Positions 16,105 to 25,515 of a DNA stretch of 64,000 nucleotides are shown here, in pieces. The notes under the pieces were generated by a model that did no database searches, was not told the DNA's origin, and worked only from the letters and a program-made list of their open reading frames with translations. The stretch's first letter is position 1. Every line of letters starts with the position of its first letter. Made by a program: the position numbers and the translations under genes. The stretch is from an uncultured Candidatus Saccharibacteria bacterium (GTDB lineage Bacteria; Patescibacteriota; Saccharimonadia; Saccharimonadales; Saccharimonadaceae): contig CAKMNX010000025.1 in NCBI GenBank assembly GCA_927910745.1, positions 1 through 64,000 on the forward strand, in the 5' to 3' direction.

Positions 16105-16460
16105 TTACGCAGCTTTGGCAAAATCCTCTTTGCTGGCGCTCGCTTGAGCAGCTTTGGCGGCCTTTTTAGCATTCTGCTTCTTGGCTTTGTTGGCCAGAGC
16201 GGCGCGGCGTGCCTCGGCAGCTTTGCGGCGTGCCTCGAAGCGGTCGACCCGGCCCTCGGTGTCGATGATCTTCTCCTCACCAGTGAAGAATGGGTGAGAC
16301 TTGCTGGAGATATGGACCTTGACGAGCGGATACTCGTTGCCATCCTCCCAGGTGATGGTGTCGTCGGTCGCGACGTCGACTGCGTCAAAAACGCAAAGCC
16401 CGCCTGATCATCGCTAAATACGACAGGGCGGTAGGTTTGTGGGTGAATACTGCTTTTCAT
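16105..16460 (-). CDS. rpmE: 50S ribosomal protein L31, cysteine-free, broken by a one-base deletion
   Basis: The frame starts [18 protein letters not shown], a clear bL31 start. The frame is lost at about 16372-16380 (one base missing in GTCGACGTC on the minus strand); beyond it the family segment [18 protein letters not shown] and a long Lys/Ala-rich tail follow to the TAA at 16105. The repaired protein is 118 residues, longer than usual through that tail. It has no CxxC pair, so it is the zinc-independent type. TACAAT (16475-16470) lies 9 bases before the ATG, predicting a leaderless message. Confidence 0.88.
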
Positions 16461-16469
16461 AACCGCTAT

Positions 16470-16475
16470 ATTGTA
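16470..16475 (-). promoter_or_regulatory. -10 element of the predicted leaderless rpmE mRNA
   Basis: TACAAT on the minus strand, 9 bases before the rpmE ATG at 16460; no ribosome-binding site is present. Confidence 0.5.
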
Positions 16476-16581
16476 GCAGAGAGGGTGGGGGGTTGTCAAA
16501 GCAATGCCTTGATAGCCATAAAACTAAGCTATTCTGTTGAGAAAGTGGTATTATATCGGTATCAGATAAGGAGAATAGTAT

Positions 16582-18122
16582 ATGTCACATGCCTCAGAAC
16601 GTATAACATTGTCAGACCATCACGAGCAGAGTGAGCAAAAACACATCCTCAGCGAAGAAATCTATATACAGACTAAACTTAGTAAAGAATATCCTGGTGA
16701 TGGTATTCGGCCAACGTATGAGGTAGATGGGCTGCGATTCTGCTTTCGCAATAGTGGCGAGGCACCACAGTTGCCGCACGCAGTGTATGCCGACCAAACG
16801 TATAAGAATCCACTGCCATCTGCCAATCAAGAAGCTGTCGCGCAACAGATTGAGCAGTATTCTACACGGAAGCTCGATAGAGACAGTTGCTTAGTTGCAA
16901 CGACAACACCAGAGGGAGTAATGAGACTGTGTGAGAGGATCATTGGTGACATTGATGAGCAGTTCTTGATTGGTCGATATGAGGACGATTTGCGCCGAGG
17001 CGACTCAGTACACCACGCATACAACGCTTGACAGATGAGATGATTGCTGCGGTTGCCTTCGATGAGAATAACGACCCAGCAGAAGAATCATCTAATACTG
17101 ATGGATTGGCATTGGTGGTTGCGGCGTATTGTGGCGATATGACGGCTATGCAGTTGCTTGATCAAAAGCTAAATATGTTATATCAAACACTCGAAGCCCA
17201 GCAACGAGAAGTGGAGATCGCGCTTGCTCGAGGATGGGCGACACGTCAGGAGAGTCGAGCCTTTGAGGGTTCTGAGATGCTGGGTGCAAGCGAAGTTGCG
17301 CTTGTCCACTCAACATCACATAGGGTTGAGCGTGATGATGAGGGTAATGTCATTTTGCAACCACTTGCTGCACACACTGATAGTGCGCAGCCTTATGCAC
17401 GTTCTTCGCTACACTTTACGCCAAACGGGCAGGTTGCATCGCATTCGTATGGGGCATGGGATCAGAGTAATAAGCTTATTGTTACCAATATGCAGGAGAC
17501 GATTGATAGAAATGGCTTGCCTGCATCGATGAATAGTTCAGATACATACTTTACGCGTAGCCCTGGTGAAGTTCTCGTGTTGCCTGGTGCACTCGTTGTC
17601 GAACCAGTTGAAAATATAGAGGATGGTAGCATTATTGCTGAGGACAGTGAGGGGTGCAAATATGTCGCGCGAGATGACTATACCGACAAGCAGAAGCAAG
17701 TGATTGCTCAGCTCGTTGTTGAATATGGGATCACCCCTGATGGATATAGCGATGAGGCGATTGTCCGCGAAGCGGCACTCCGCATGGCAGAAGAACGCCT
17801 TGGCGTGCGCGAGTATACGACAATTGGGCAGAATGATGTGTTTGCACAGCGTTATGCTGCTCTTGCGGAGTCTTTGGGTGTCGGTATGATTAGTCATATG
17901 AACTCGGCTGATTATGCGATGGAACGTGCAGTGCAAGGTTTTTCGCAGGAGAGTGATTGGCATGATAATCTAACACTACACTTCTCAATGTTCCAAAATG
18001 GTAAGCTGCCATCGCTTGATGCAATGCGTACCGCGGTATGGGCTGGTTATTTACCAGCAGTCGATATTGCCAAAGCACACACAAAAGCAGACGCGCGCAT
18101 CAATAGTGGCCTAGAATATTAA
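16582..18122 (+). CDS. Unknown protein, probably one gene split by a one-base deletion
   Basis: Read literally there are two overlapping frames, 16582-17031 (149 residues) and 17028-18122 (TTG start). Adding one base near 17028 joins ...HHAYNA to LTDEMIAAVAFD without a break, giving 513 residues. The family is not recognised. The second half has a conserved-looking region (ALVHSTSH..., RSSLHFTPNGQVASHSYG, DTYF, LVLPGALVVEP) that may be an enzymatic or binding domain; it is followed by a helical segment. No signal peptide or membrane helix is seen. It is preceded by AAGGAG at about 16568. The alternative is two translationally coupled genes (TTGA overlap). Confidence 0.6.
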
Positions 18123-18178
18123 CACCTTTCTTGTATGAGAAAATGCAACCATATCTATGAGAATGATACGTAGTATGC

Positions 18179-18263
18179 TATAATTCTCTCGTAATCAACC
18201 ATAACGACACAGCTCCACACCACTCCATACCGTGTGGGGCAAGGCAAAAAGGAGTAATGCGAT
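18179..18263 (+). promoter_or_regulatory. rpsB promoter and leader with a hairpin
   Basis: TATAAT (18179-18184) precedes a leader of about 70 bases. In it CTCCACAC (18213-18220) pairs with GTGTGGGG (18232-18239, one G-T pair). AAAAAGGAG near 18248 is the ribosome-binding site. S2 represses its own operon through the leader in other bacteria; whether this hairpin does so is inference. Confidence 0.45.
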
Positions 18264-18965
18264 ATGGCCGTGCAGGCAGATATCAAGGCTTTGTTTGAAG
18301 CCGGTGCTCATTTTGGGCACAAGACCAGCCGGTGGCATCCGAAGATGGCACCATATATTCATAGCAAGCGGCAAGATAGTCACATCATCGATCTCGCGAA
18401 GACGGTTGAGGCGCTGAATGTGGCGCTGCCTATCATTAGCAAGACAGTGGCAAGCGGCAAACAAGTCCTCTTCGTTGGCACCAAGAAGCAGGCGAAGGAC
18501 ATCACCCGCCAAGCTGCCGAGGCAGTTGGTCAGCCATATGTCACCAACCGCTGGGTTGGTGGGATGCTTACCAATGTGACGACCACCACTGCGCAGATTA
18601 AGAAGCTCAAGGACTTGGAGCGCCGCATGGCCAGTGGCGACCTTGAGAAGCGCTACAACAAGCTAGAAGTCCAGCGCTACCAAGAAGAGATCGACAGTCT
18701 CAACTTCAAATACGGTGGTATCAAAGACCTCAATGGCAAGCCTGGCCTAGTGCTAGTGCTTGACATCTTGGCTGACAACAACGCTTTGCGCGAGGCGAAG
18801 ACGCTGGGTGTGCCAGTGGTCGGTATTGTTGACACTAATGCCAACCCCGACTTAGTTGATTATCCTATCCCTGCTAATGATGATGCGATTAAGAGCCTGC
18901 AGCTGATGCTCGATTACTTCAGTGCAGCAGTCAACGAGGGCAAGGCAACGAAGGAGGAGAACTAA
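18264..18965 (+). CDS. rpsB: 30S ribosomal protein S2
   Basis: Encodes uS2 (233 residues), which joins the small subunit late and helps dock S1. Family motifs: FEAGAHFGHKTSRWHPKM near the N-terminus, LFVGTKKQAKD, the VTNRWVGGMLTN block and PVVGIVDTNANPDLVDYPIPAND. It starts the conserved rpsB-tsf-...-frr-uppS-rseP-proS order. The usual pyrH between tsf and frr is absent. tsf starts two bases after its stop. Confidence 0.97.
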   Translation: MAVQADIKALFEAGAHFGHKTSRWHPKMAPYIHSKRQDSHIIDLAKTVEALNVALPIISKTVASGKQVLFVGTKKQAKDITRQAAEAVGQPYVTNRWVGGMLTNVTTTTAQIKKLKDLERRMASGDLEKRYNKLEVQRYQEEIDSLNFKYGGIKDLNGKPGLVLVLDILADNNALREAKTLGVPVVGIVDTNANPDLVDYPIPANDDAIKSLQLMLDYFSAAVNEGKATKEEN

Positions 18966-18967
18966 CC

Positions 18968-19564
18968 ATGGCTGTGACGATTGACGACATCAAGAAGCTC
19001 AAGGAGCTAACTGGTATTGGCCTGACCGATGCCAAGAAGGCGCTGGTGGAGGCCGAAGGTGACTTCGACTCTGCGCTCAATGCCCTGCGCAAAAAGGGCC
19101 TGACCAAAGCGGAGAAAAAGGGTGACCGCGAGACCCGCGAAGGGTTGATCGCGAGCTATGTCCACAGTGGCCGGATCGGTGTGGTGGTCGAGGTCAACTG
19201 CGAGACAGATTTTGTAGCCCGCTTGCCTGAATTTAAGGAGTTTGCGCACCAGATTGCTATGCAGGTTGCTGCGATGAACCCACGCTATGCTACGATGGAC
19301 GACATCCCAGCTGAGGTATATGACGCCAAGAAGCAGGAGTTTCTCGCCAGCGATGCTTTGGCAAGCAAGCCTGAGGCAATGCGTGACCAAATCGTCGAAG
19401 GGCAGCTCAAGAAGCACTTCGCCGAGCAGGTCTTGGCCGAGCAAGCCTTTGTGCTCGACGACAGCAAGACAGTTGGCCAACTCATCAAAGAGCAGGTAGC
19501 ACTGCGCGGCGAAAATGTCCGCGTCAGCCAATTCAAGCGGATTGAGCTGGGCGTGACAGAGTAG
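18968..19564 (+). CDS. tsf: Elongation factor Ts
   Basis: Nucleotide-exchange factor for EF-Tu (198 residues, the short form). The N-terminal UBA-like domain shows LKELTGIGLTDAKKALVEA, followed by the core motif VVVEVNCETDFVAR with the TDF residues that contact EF-Tu. The C-terminal coiled domain is shortened compared with E. coli, as in many Gram-positive and Patescibacteria versions. It is co-transcribed with rpsB, and a strong terminator follows. Confidence 0.96.
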   Translation: MAVTIDDIKKLKELTGIGLTDAKKALVEAEGDFDSALNALRKKGLTKAEKKGDRETREGLIASYVHSGRIGVVVEVNCETDFVARLPEFKEFAHQIAMQVAAMNPRYATMDDIPAEVYDAKKQEFLASDALASKPEAMRDQIVEGQLKKHFAEQVLAEQAFVLDDSKTVGQLIKEQVALRGENVRVSQFKRIELGVTE

Positions 19565-19590
19565 TCACGAGAGAGTAAGCTTTTGCGTAG

Positions 19591-19623
19591 CGAGTGGCAT
19601 GAGAAATATGCCACTCGTTTTTT
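19591..19623 (+). terminator. Intrinsic terminator after tsf
   Basis: CGAGTGGCAT (19591-19600) pairs with ATGCCACTCG (19608-19617), followed by six T. A TACAAT at 19658-19663 downstream is the likely -10 element for frr. Confidence 0.9.
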
Positions 19624-19689
19624 ATGCAAACTCTCCTCACACCCCAGCAAATAATGGTACAATAAAGGAAAACCAAGAAGGAGATCGCG

Positions 19690-20243
19690 ATGTTTGATAC
19701 CACCCCCTACGAAGAAAAGATGAACCATGTGCTGGAGCACCTGGAGGAGCGCCTGGGGAAGATCCGCACCGGCCGGCTCACGCGAGTATGCTTGATGGCA
19801 TTATGGTTGAGGCGTATGGCACTAGTATGCCGCTCAACCAAGTGGCTAACGTGACGGCACCAGAGGCAACACTGCTGCAGATCACGCCATTTGACCCAGC
19901 TAATTTGCAAAAGATTGCGAGCGCCATCCGAGCCGATCAAGCACTTGGCCTTAACCCGAGCGACGATGGTCACGTCGTCCGTGTGCCAGTGCCACCACTG
20001 ACGGAGGAGCGCCGCAAGCAACTGGTTAAGCAAGCCAGCGAGAAGGTAGAAGAAGCACGCATTGCGCTGCGCGGGGTACGCCAAGACGCCTTGAAAGACG
20101 CCAAGCGCCGCAAAGAAACCAAGGAGCTGAGTGAAGATGACGTGAAGGCAGTGGAGAAGGAGATCGATCGCCTCATGGCGCAGCACCAAACCACGATAGA
20201 AGCCGCCTTTGCCGCTAAAGAGAAGGATATTTTGACGATTTAA
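19690..20243 (+). CDS. frr: Ribosome recycling factor, broken by a one-base deletion
   Basis: The ATG at 19690 (ribosome-binding site AAGAAGGAG upstream) opens MFDTTPYEEKM...GKIRTGRLT, then the frame is lost at about 19780-19783. One added base restores ASMLDGIMVEAYG and the rest of the family sequence to the TAA at 20241. The repaired protein is 184 residues, the standard RRF length. Read literally, only the part from 19788 appears as a frame. RRF is essential in bacteria, so a sequencing error is likely. Next comes uppS, as in the classical order. Confidence 0.92.
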
Positions 20244-20283
20244 TGACATTCTCTCTGCCGACGTACGTAACCAACCACCCATC

Positions 20284-20991
20284 ATGGAGCCACGCATGAG
20301 TGCTACCACACAATTGCCGCAGCATGTTGGCTATATTGTTGATGGCAACCGGCGCTGGGCTAAGCAGCGTGGCCTCTCAGCCCAAGAAGGGCACAGTGCT
20401 GGCTACGAGAAGCTGCGCGATATTGCCCTTACCACCATTGAGCGTGGCGTGCCCTATGTTAGCGCCTATATCTTTAGCACCGAGAACTGGCATCGTAGCG
20501 GCCCAGAAGTTAAACACTTGATGAACTTGCTGGTGACGATGCTTGACCGCGATCTGCCGATCTTCATCGAGCATGAGGTGCGCATCCGCGTGGCAGGGAC
20601 GCGCCTGCGCTTAAGCCGGCGGGTCAAGAAGGCGATTGACGCTGCTGAGGCTGCCACCAAGGATTTGCAGCAGGGCACGATGGTTCTGTCATTTAATTAT
20701 GGTGGGCAGCAGGAGATTATCGACGCGGTCAATCGCTTGCGTAAAACGCTCTCGGTTCATAAGAAGGTAACAGCGCAGATCTTTGAGCAATTTTTGTATA
20801 CACCAGATGTGCCACCGTGTGATTTGATTGTTCGCACCAGTGGTGAGCAGCGGCTGAGTAACTTCATGCTGTGGCGCAGTGCCTATAGCGAGCTGCTGTT
20901 CTTGGATAAACCATGGCCAGATATGACACATGCCGACGTCGATGCTTTGCTGGCTGAGTATGCCCGGCGGCAGCGGCGCTTTGGAGGATAA
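20284..20991 (+). CDS. uppS: Undecaprenyl (isoprenyl) diphosphate synthase
   Basis: Makes the C55 lipid carrier for peptidoglycan from isopentenyl diphosphate. The cis-prenyltransferase signatures are seen: VDGNRRWAKQRGL (the Asp that binds Mg and diphosphate; usual MDGNGRWA with G to R), the SAYIFSTENW block and the C-terminal IVRTSGEQRLSNFMLWRSAYSELLF. Length 235 is normal. The alternative start at 20296 is also possible, since no clear ribosome-binding site decides. It follows frr and precedes rseP; cdsA and dxr, usually between uppS and rseP, are absent. Confidence 0.93.
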   Translation: MEPRMSATTQLPQHVGYIVDGNRRWAKQRGLSAQEGHSAGYEKLRDIALTTIERGVPYVSAYIFSTENWHRSGPEVKHLMNLLVTMLDRDLPIFIEHEVRIRVAGTRLRLSRRVKKAIDAAEAATKDLQQGTMVLSFNYGGQQEIIDAVNRLRKTLSVHKKVTAQIFEQFLYTPDVPPCDLIVRTSGEQRLSNFMLWRSAYSELLFLDKPWPDMTHADVDALLAEYARRQRRFGG

Positions 20992-21003
20992 CGAAGGAGG
21001 AAT

Positions 21004-22169
21004 ATGGAAATAGTCATTGGTATTATCATTGGGGTAATCGCACTGACGCTACTCGTGGCAACGCACGAGCTAGGCCACGGCATTGTGGCGCGGCGCAATG
21101 GTGTGGTGGTGGAGGAATTTGGCATTGGCTTTCCACCGCAGGCCTATAGCAAGGTGATCAAAAAAGTATTCTGGGCGAGAATGTCCGCTTCTCGCTCAAC
21201 TGGCTGCCGCTGGGCGGCTTTGTTAAGCTGCAGGGCGAGCATGATGCGGCTGATCAGCCTGGTGATTATGGCGCAGCAACCTTTTGGCAAAAGACCAAAA
21301 TTTTGCTGGCTGGCGTGACCGTCAACTGGTTAACTGCAGTGGTGCTCCTCACTGGCCTCGCCTGGGTGGGCCTACCCAAGATGATAGACAACCAATTCTA
21401 CCTACCAAGCGACGCAGTGGTGAGCAACCACCCAGTGCAGCTGGGCACGCTTACTCCTGGCTTGCCCGCCGCCAAGGCAGGCCTCCGCCGGGGTGATGCA
21501 ATTAACCAGCTGGCTGGGCAAACGGTGCGCAGCACAACCGACCTAGCACACTTTGCCAGCCAGCACAAGGGCGAGACTGTGCCTGTGGTGTATACTCGTG
21601 GTGATAAGCAAGCCACTGCCATGGTGGCGCTGCGCAAAGATAATCCCGATCGCAAAGGCTACCTAGGGGCAGAGCTCACCAAGCAGCAAGATACAATCCG
21701 TGCCACCTGGTCGGCACCGATTGTCGGTGTGGTGACAACGGCGCAGCTCACTGGGGCGACGCTTCAGGGTCTGGGTGATATGGTGGTAAATCTCGCCACT
21801 AGTCTGGTGCAGCAGTTTAGTAGCGACAGTGCGACGAGCCAGCAGGCCAAGCAAAATCTCTCGCAGGTGGGTAATGCCGTGGCTGGCCCGGTGGGGATCT
21901 TTGCCATTATCTTCCCAGCAGCGGGGCAGGCTGGCGTGGTGCATGTGTTGCTGCTGACGGCGATTATTGCGTTATCGCTAGCGGTGATGAATATCTTGCC
22001 CATTCCGGCGCTCGATGGTGGCCGCTGGACGGTGATGGCGATCTTCCGCCTGCTGCGCAAGCCACTTAGCAAGCAGATGGAAGAGAATATCCAAGCGGCT
22101 GGTTTCTTGTGTTTGCTGGGCTTGATTGTGCTCGTGACGATTGCTGATATTGGGAAGTTGGTGCATTGA
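21004..22169 (+). CDS. rseP: Site-2-type intramembrane protease (M50), broken by an indel
   Basis: An S2P metalloprotease that cleaves membrane-embedded substrates such as anti-sigma factors or signal-peptide remnants. The first helix carries HELGH (residues 21-25), the zinc motif. The frame is lost at the A-run 21160-21165; with one added base it continues as ILGENVRFSLNWLPLGGF and through a PDZ domain to the second metal motif LDGGRW and a last helix. The repaired length is 388. Read literally it splits into 21004-21318 and 21303-22169. AAGGAGG precedes the ATG. It lies in its conserved place after uppS. Confidence 0.9.
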
Positions 22170-22275
22170 TGCAGGTTAAGCGGGTTGATATGATGGAGCG
22201 GTGCTGTGGCGCTGTGCGCTGCGATGAGGTGTGGCCACTCCACCACACAATGGTAATACATAAGGAACTCACTTC

Positions 22276-23073
22276 ATGATACGTGTTGCTCTCCGGCCCA
22301 AAGCCGCTCACTCCTCCCAGCCCAAGACACCGCTCACGCCACGCCAGCGCCTGCTGCGCGTTGCCTCGTGGCTCGGTTGGCCGCTGTGGGTCTGGCTGAG
22401 CTTTATGGGGGCGGGGCTGCTCTGTAGCACTGTACTCTATCTCCTGTTTCATGGTCAGGAGTCGGTGCCGGTCTTGCCGCTCATTATGATGCAAACGGCG
22501 GTCTATGTGGTGGCATTGGCGCTGCTGATTGGCCTACCATGGCTGGTGTGGCGCGCACGGTCCAAGACGCCAGCGAGCTTTCGTACAAGCGTGCAGCAGC
22601 TTGGGTGGCGGCGCTCGCTGCAGTGGCGCGACTTTGGCTGGGCGCTGGTGGGCTTTATTATCTATATCGTACTATCGATGATCGCACTGGCGGCGGCCAA
22701 GCAGTGGTTGCCCGGCTTTGATGCGACTCAGGCACAGAACCTCGGCTACCAGCAGCTCTATGGCGCAGAGCGTTTGCTCGCCTTTGCAATGTTGGTGGTG
22801 GTAGCACCAGTGGCCGAGGAGCTGGTGTTTCGCGGTTATTTGTATAGCAAGCTCCATGCTGCGCACATGCCAGTGTGGCTTATTACCGTAGTGGTGAGTG
22901 GGCTCTTTGGTTATGTGCACGGCCAGCTCAACGTTGGCATTGATGTCGCGATGCTCAGCATCGTGCTGGTGGCGCTGCGCCATACAACTGGCACGATATG
23001 GCCCAGCATTCTCATTCATATGCTCAAGAATGCGATTGCATTTTTGGCGATGTTTGTCTTTATGGTGGGGTAG
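22276..23073 (+). CDS. CPBP-family intramembrane metalloprotease (CAAX/Abi type)
   Basis: A polytopic membrane protein (265 residues) with the CPBP motif 1 EELVFRG (E181, E182, R186) and a downstream FGYVHG histidine motif in a later helix. Members cleave prenylated proteins in eukaryotes and function in bacteriocin immunity or processing in bacteria; the substrate here is unknown. The N-terminal 35 residues are basic. An open stretch with coding character follows the TAG (23074-23308), so the C-terminus may be longer if an indel exists at the GTGGGGTAGG. Confidence 0.85.
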   Translation: MIRVALRPKAAHSSQPKTPLTPRQRLLRVASWLGWPLWVWLSFMGAGLLCSTVLYLLFHGQESVPVLPLIMMQTAVYVVALALLIGLPWLVWRARSKTPASFRTSVQQLGWRRSLQWRDFGWALVGFIIYIVLSMIALAAAKQWLPGFDATQAQNLGYQQLYGAERLLAFAMLVVVAPVAEELVFRGYLYSKLHAAHMPVWLITVVVSGLFGYVHGQLNVGIDVAMLSIVLVALRHTTGTIWPSILIHMLKNAIAFLAMFVFMVG

Positions 23074-23376
23074 GGAAGAGCTGGCTAGCGAGCTTAACTC
23101 AGAAATCTTATTTTGTGTCGATATCTTTTCTCCCGTATCAATCCTAGAACCCCTCTTTCTTGGCATCTCTCTACTGGCGCAGAAGCTCATCGAACAAAAA
23201 AATATCTGGAGGCCAGCGACCAAATATACGGAAAAGCACTATCATTCTATCTGGCCGGAGCATTTTCGGTTTGGTGAGCTCCTGCGCCAGCAGTCAGTTT
23301 TGAGGTGAAGTTATGAGCATTCAGCCTGGCTGTCTCATGCCGCTTTTGCCAATATTGTGTTACTATAAGAGAGATT
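23074..23376 (+). other. 303-base gap, open reading frame remnant or frameshifted extension, and proS promoter
   Basis: From 23074 to 23308 one frame stays open (REELASELNS...LFLGISLLAQ...LLRQQSVLR) with plausible codon use but no start codon. It could be a displaced C-terminus of the CPBP protein. TTGCCA (about 23346) and TACTAT (23361-23366) form the probable proS promoter. Confidence 0.35.
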
Positions 23377-24642
23377 ATGCGATTATCACACACCTTTACC
23401 CGTACCCGCAAACAAGCCCCCGCCGATGAGGTGGCACACAACGCCCAGCTGCTGATTCGCGCGGGCTACGTGCACAAGACGATGGCTGGCGTCTATTCCT
23501 ATACGCCGCTGGGCCTGGCCGTGCTCGAGAATATCAAGCAAATCGTCCGCGAAGAAATGAACCGCATCAGCAGCCAGGAACTGCTGATGAGCACCCTGCA
23601 GCGCCAGGAGCTCTGGCAGGAGACTGGCCGCTGGAGCGATGAGCTGGTGGATGTGTGGTTCAAGTCGCACCTGCAGGATGGCACCGAAGTCGGCTTTGGC
23701 TGGACACACGAGGAGCCGATTATCGAACTATTGCGCAGTTACCTCAAGAGCTACAAAGACCTGCCTATCAGCGTTTACCAATTCCAGAACAAACTCCGCA
23801 ATGAATTGCGTGCCAAGAGCGGTATCATGCGTGGGCGTGAGTTTATCATGAAGGATATGTATAGCATCCATGCCAGTAAGGAAGATTTGGACGCCTACTA
23901 CCAAGAGGTTATCGAAGCCTACAAGCGCTGCTACAACCGTTTTGGCCTCGGGGATGACACCTACGTGACCTTTGCCAGCGGCGGAGCTTTTACCAAGTTT
24001 AGCCACGAATTCCAGACGATTTGTGCGGCAGGCGAGGACTACATCTACCTGCACCGCGGCCGCAATCTGGCAATCAACGAAGAAGTGGTGGACGAAGCCG
24101 TACGTGAGCTTGGCATCGATAAGAGCGAGCTTGAGCGCGTCAAGACGGCCGAGGTGGGCAATATCTTCAACTTTGGCACCCAAAAATCAGAGGAGATGGG
24201 CCTGGTCTTTACCGGCGAGGATGGCCGCCAGCACCACGCCTACATGGGCAGCTACGGCATTGGCATCACCCGCGTGATGGGCGTGATTGTAGAGAAATTC
24301 GCCGACGACAAAGGCCTAGTGTGGCCTGAGGAAATAGCTCCAGCCCGCGTCCACTTGGTGCAGATTGGCAAGGAGTCGGTCACGGCGGCAGATAAGCTTT
24401 ATGATACACTGCAGCACGCTGGCATTACGGTGCTATACGACGACCGCGCCGCCCGCCCTGGGGAGAAATTTGCCGATGCAGAGCTACTCGGCATGCCAAC
24501 CCGCGTCACGGTGAGCGATCGGCTGCTCGAGGCAGGAGAGTGGGAGATTGTAGACCGCCGGACGGGTGAGCAGCAGCGCTTGACGACAAGCCAATTGCTT
24601 GCTACACTAGGTAACCATTGCGGAGCTTGTCGCAAGGTGTAG
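23377..24642 (+). CDS. proS: Prolyl-tRNA synthetase, compact form
   Basis: Class II synthetase charging tRNA-Pro (421 residues). Motif 1 and 2 regions are seen (MAGVYSYTPLGLAVLENI; FRAKSG-type RAKSGIMRGREFIMKDMYS) and motif 3 as GSYGIGITRVMGVI, followed by the anticodon-binding domain. The long editing insertion (INS) between motifs 2 and 3 found in E. coli ProS is absent, so cis-editing of Ala-tRNA-Pro is not expected. TACTAT ends 10 bases before the ATG and no ribosome-binding site is present, so the message is probably leaderless. Confidence 0.95.
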   Translation: MRLSHTFTRTRKQAPADEVAHNAQLLIRAGYVHKTMAGVYSYTPLGLAVLENIKQIVREEMNRISSQELLMSTLQRQELWQETGRWSDELVDVWFKSHLQDGTEVGFGWTHEEPIIELLRSYLKSYKDLPISVYQFQNKLRNELRAKSGIMRGREFIMKDMYSIHASKEDLDAYYQEVIEAYKRCYNRFGLGDDTYVTFASGGAFTKFSHEFQTICAAGEDYIYLHRGRNLAINEEVVDEAVRELGIDKSELERVKTAEVGNIFNFGTQKSEEMGLVFTGEDGRQHHAYMGSYGIGITRVMGVIVEKFADDKGLVWPEEIAPARVHLVQIGKESVTAADKLYDTLQHAGITVLYDDRAARPGEKFADAELLGMPTRVTVSDRLLEAGEWEIVDRRTGEQQRLTTSQLLATLGNHCGACRKV

Positions 24643-24692
24643 CCATGCCCCGGCTTGCCTTACCGACTTTGCAAGAAAGGAGTATGAAGATA

Positions 24693-25151
24693 ATGAAAAA
24701 AACCTACCAGATTACTGATGCTGGCCGTCAAGAGCTCGAGGCAGAGCTGGAGGAGCTGAAGGGCCGCCGCGGCGAGATTGCCGAGAAGATTGCTGAGGCT
24801 CGCGACTACGGCGACCTGAGTGAAAACGCCGAGTACGACAGCGCCCGCGAAGAGCAAGGCGTGGTAGAGACGCGCATTGCTGAGATCGAGGAGATCTTGC
24901 TCAATGCCGAGCAAATTACCGCCCCAAGCACTGGTGCCATCCACCTGGGCAGCACCGTCTCCCTCGCCTCAGATGCTGGGCTAGAGAAGACCTACACAGT
25001 GGTAGGGCCAGTTGAGGCCGACCCGCTGGAGAACAAGATCAGCGATGAATCACCCCTTGGCCAAGCCTTGCTGGGCCATCGCGCAGGCGAGCAGGTGACG
25101 ATCACTACCCCCAAGGGCGAGATTACCTACACCATCCAGCAAGTGCAATAA
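24693..25151 (+). CDS. greA: Transcription elongation factor GreA
   Basis: Stimulates transcript cleavage by backtracked RNA polymerase (152 residues). The N-terminal coiled coil shows YGDLSENAEYDSAREEQ, with the acidic tip D..E that acts in the polymerase channel, and the C-terminal FKBP-like domain has SPLGQALLGHRAGEQV. The ATG at 24693 was chosen over 24684 because AAAGGAG sits 10 bases before it but only one base before the other. It comes after proS; greA close to lysS is also a common arrangement. Confidence 0.95.
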   Translation: MKKTYQITDAGRQELEAELEELKGRRGEIAEKIAEARDYGDLSENAEYDSAREEQGVVETRIAEIEEILLNAEQITAPSTGAIHLGSTVSLASDAGLEKTYTVVGPVEADPLENKISDESPLGQALLGHRAGEQVTITTPKGEITYTIQQVQ

Positions 25152-25171
25152 GCGTATCTCAAGATAATAGG

Positions 25172-25199
25172 CCGAGCAGTGTGAGCTGCTCGGTTTTTT
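25172..25199 (+). terminator. Intrinsic terminator after greA
   Basis: CCGAGCAG (25172-25179) pairs with CTGCTCGG (25186-25193), followed by six T. Confidence 0.9.
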
Positions 25200-25515
25200 G
25201 TTGGCAACTGGCAGAGGTAGGGGTTGATTCACACATGGCGCATGTCTCTGGCTCTTGTGGTTTATTTATGGTGTGCGTTTGCCTTTCTCCTATTGCATTT
25301 GCTTGATGGCACGAGAAAGCTCATGGTGAGTAACTGACCTCTGATCTTGGCATGAGAAAGGCGCAAATATACGTAGAAAGCTCAGCCTAATAGTGCTCAA
25401 TCTGTGGGCAATGTACAAGAATCATCCTCAACCATAAGCAATTCACCATCATTGCATTATCGTCTATGTTATGCTATGATAGAGGATCAACCATAATAGC
25501 CCAAGGAGACCGACG
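25200..25515 (+). promoter_or_regulatory. Gap holding the promoter of the gene at 25516
   Basis: TTGCAT (25452-25457), 17 bases, TATGAT (25475-25480), then CAAGGAG before the ATG. Nothing else is recognised between 25200 and 25450. Confidence 0.5.
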
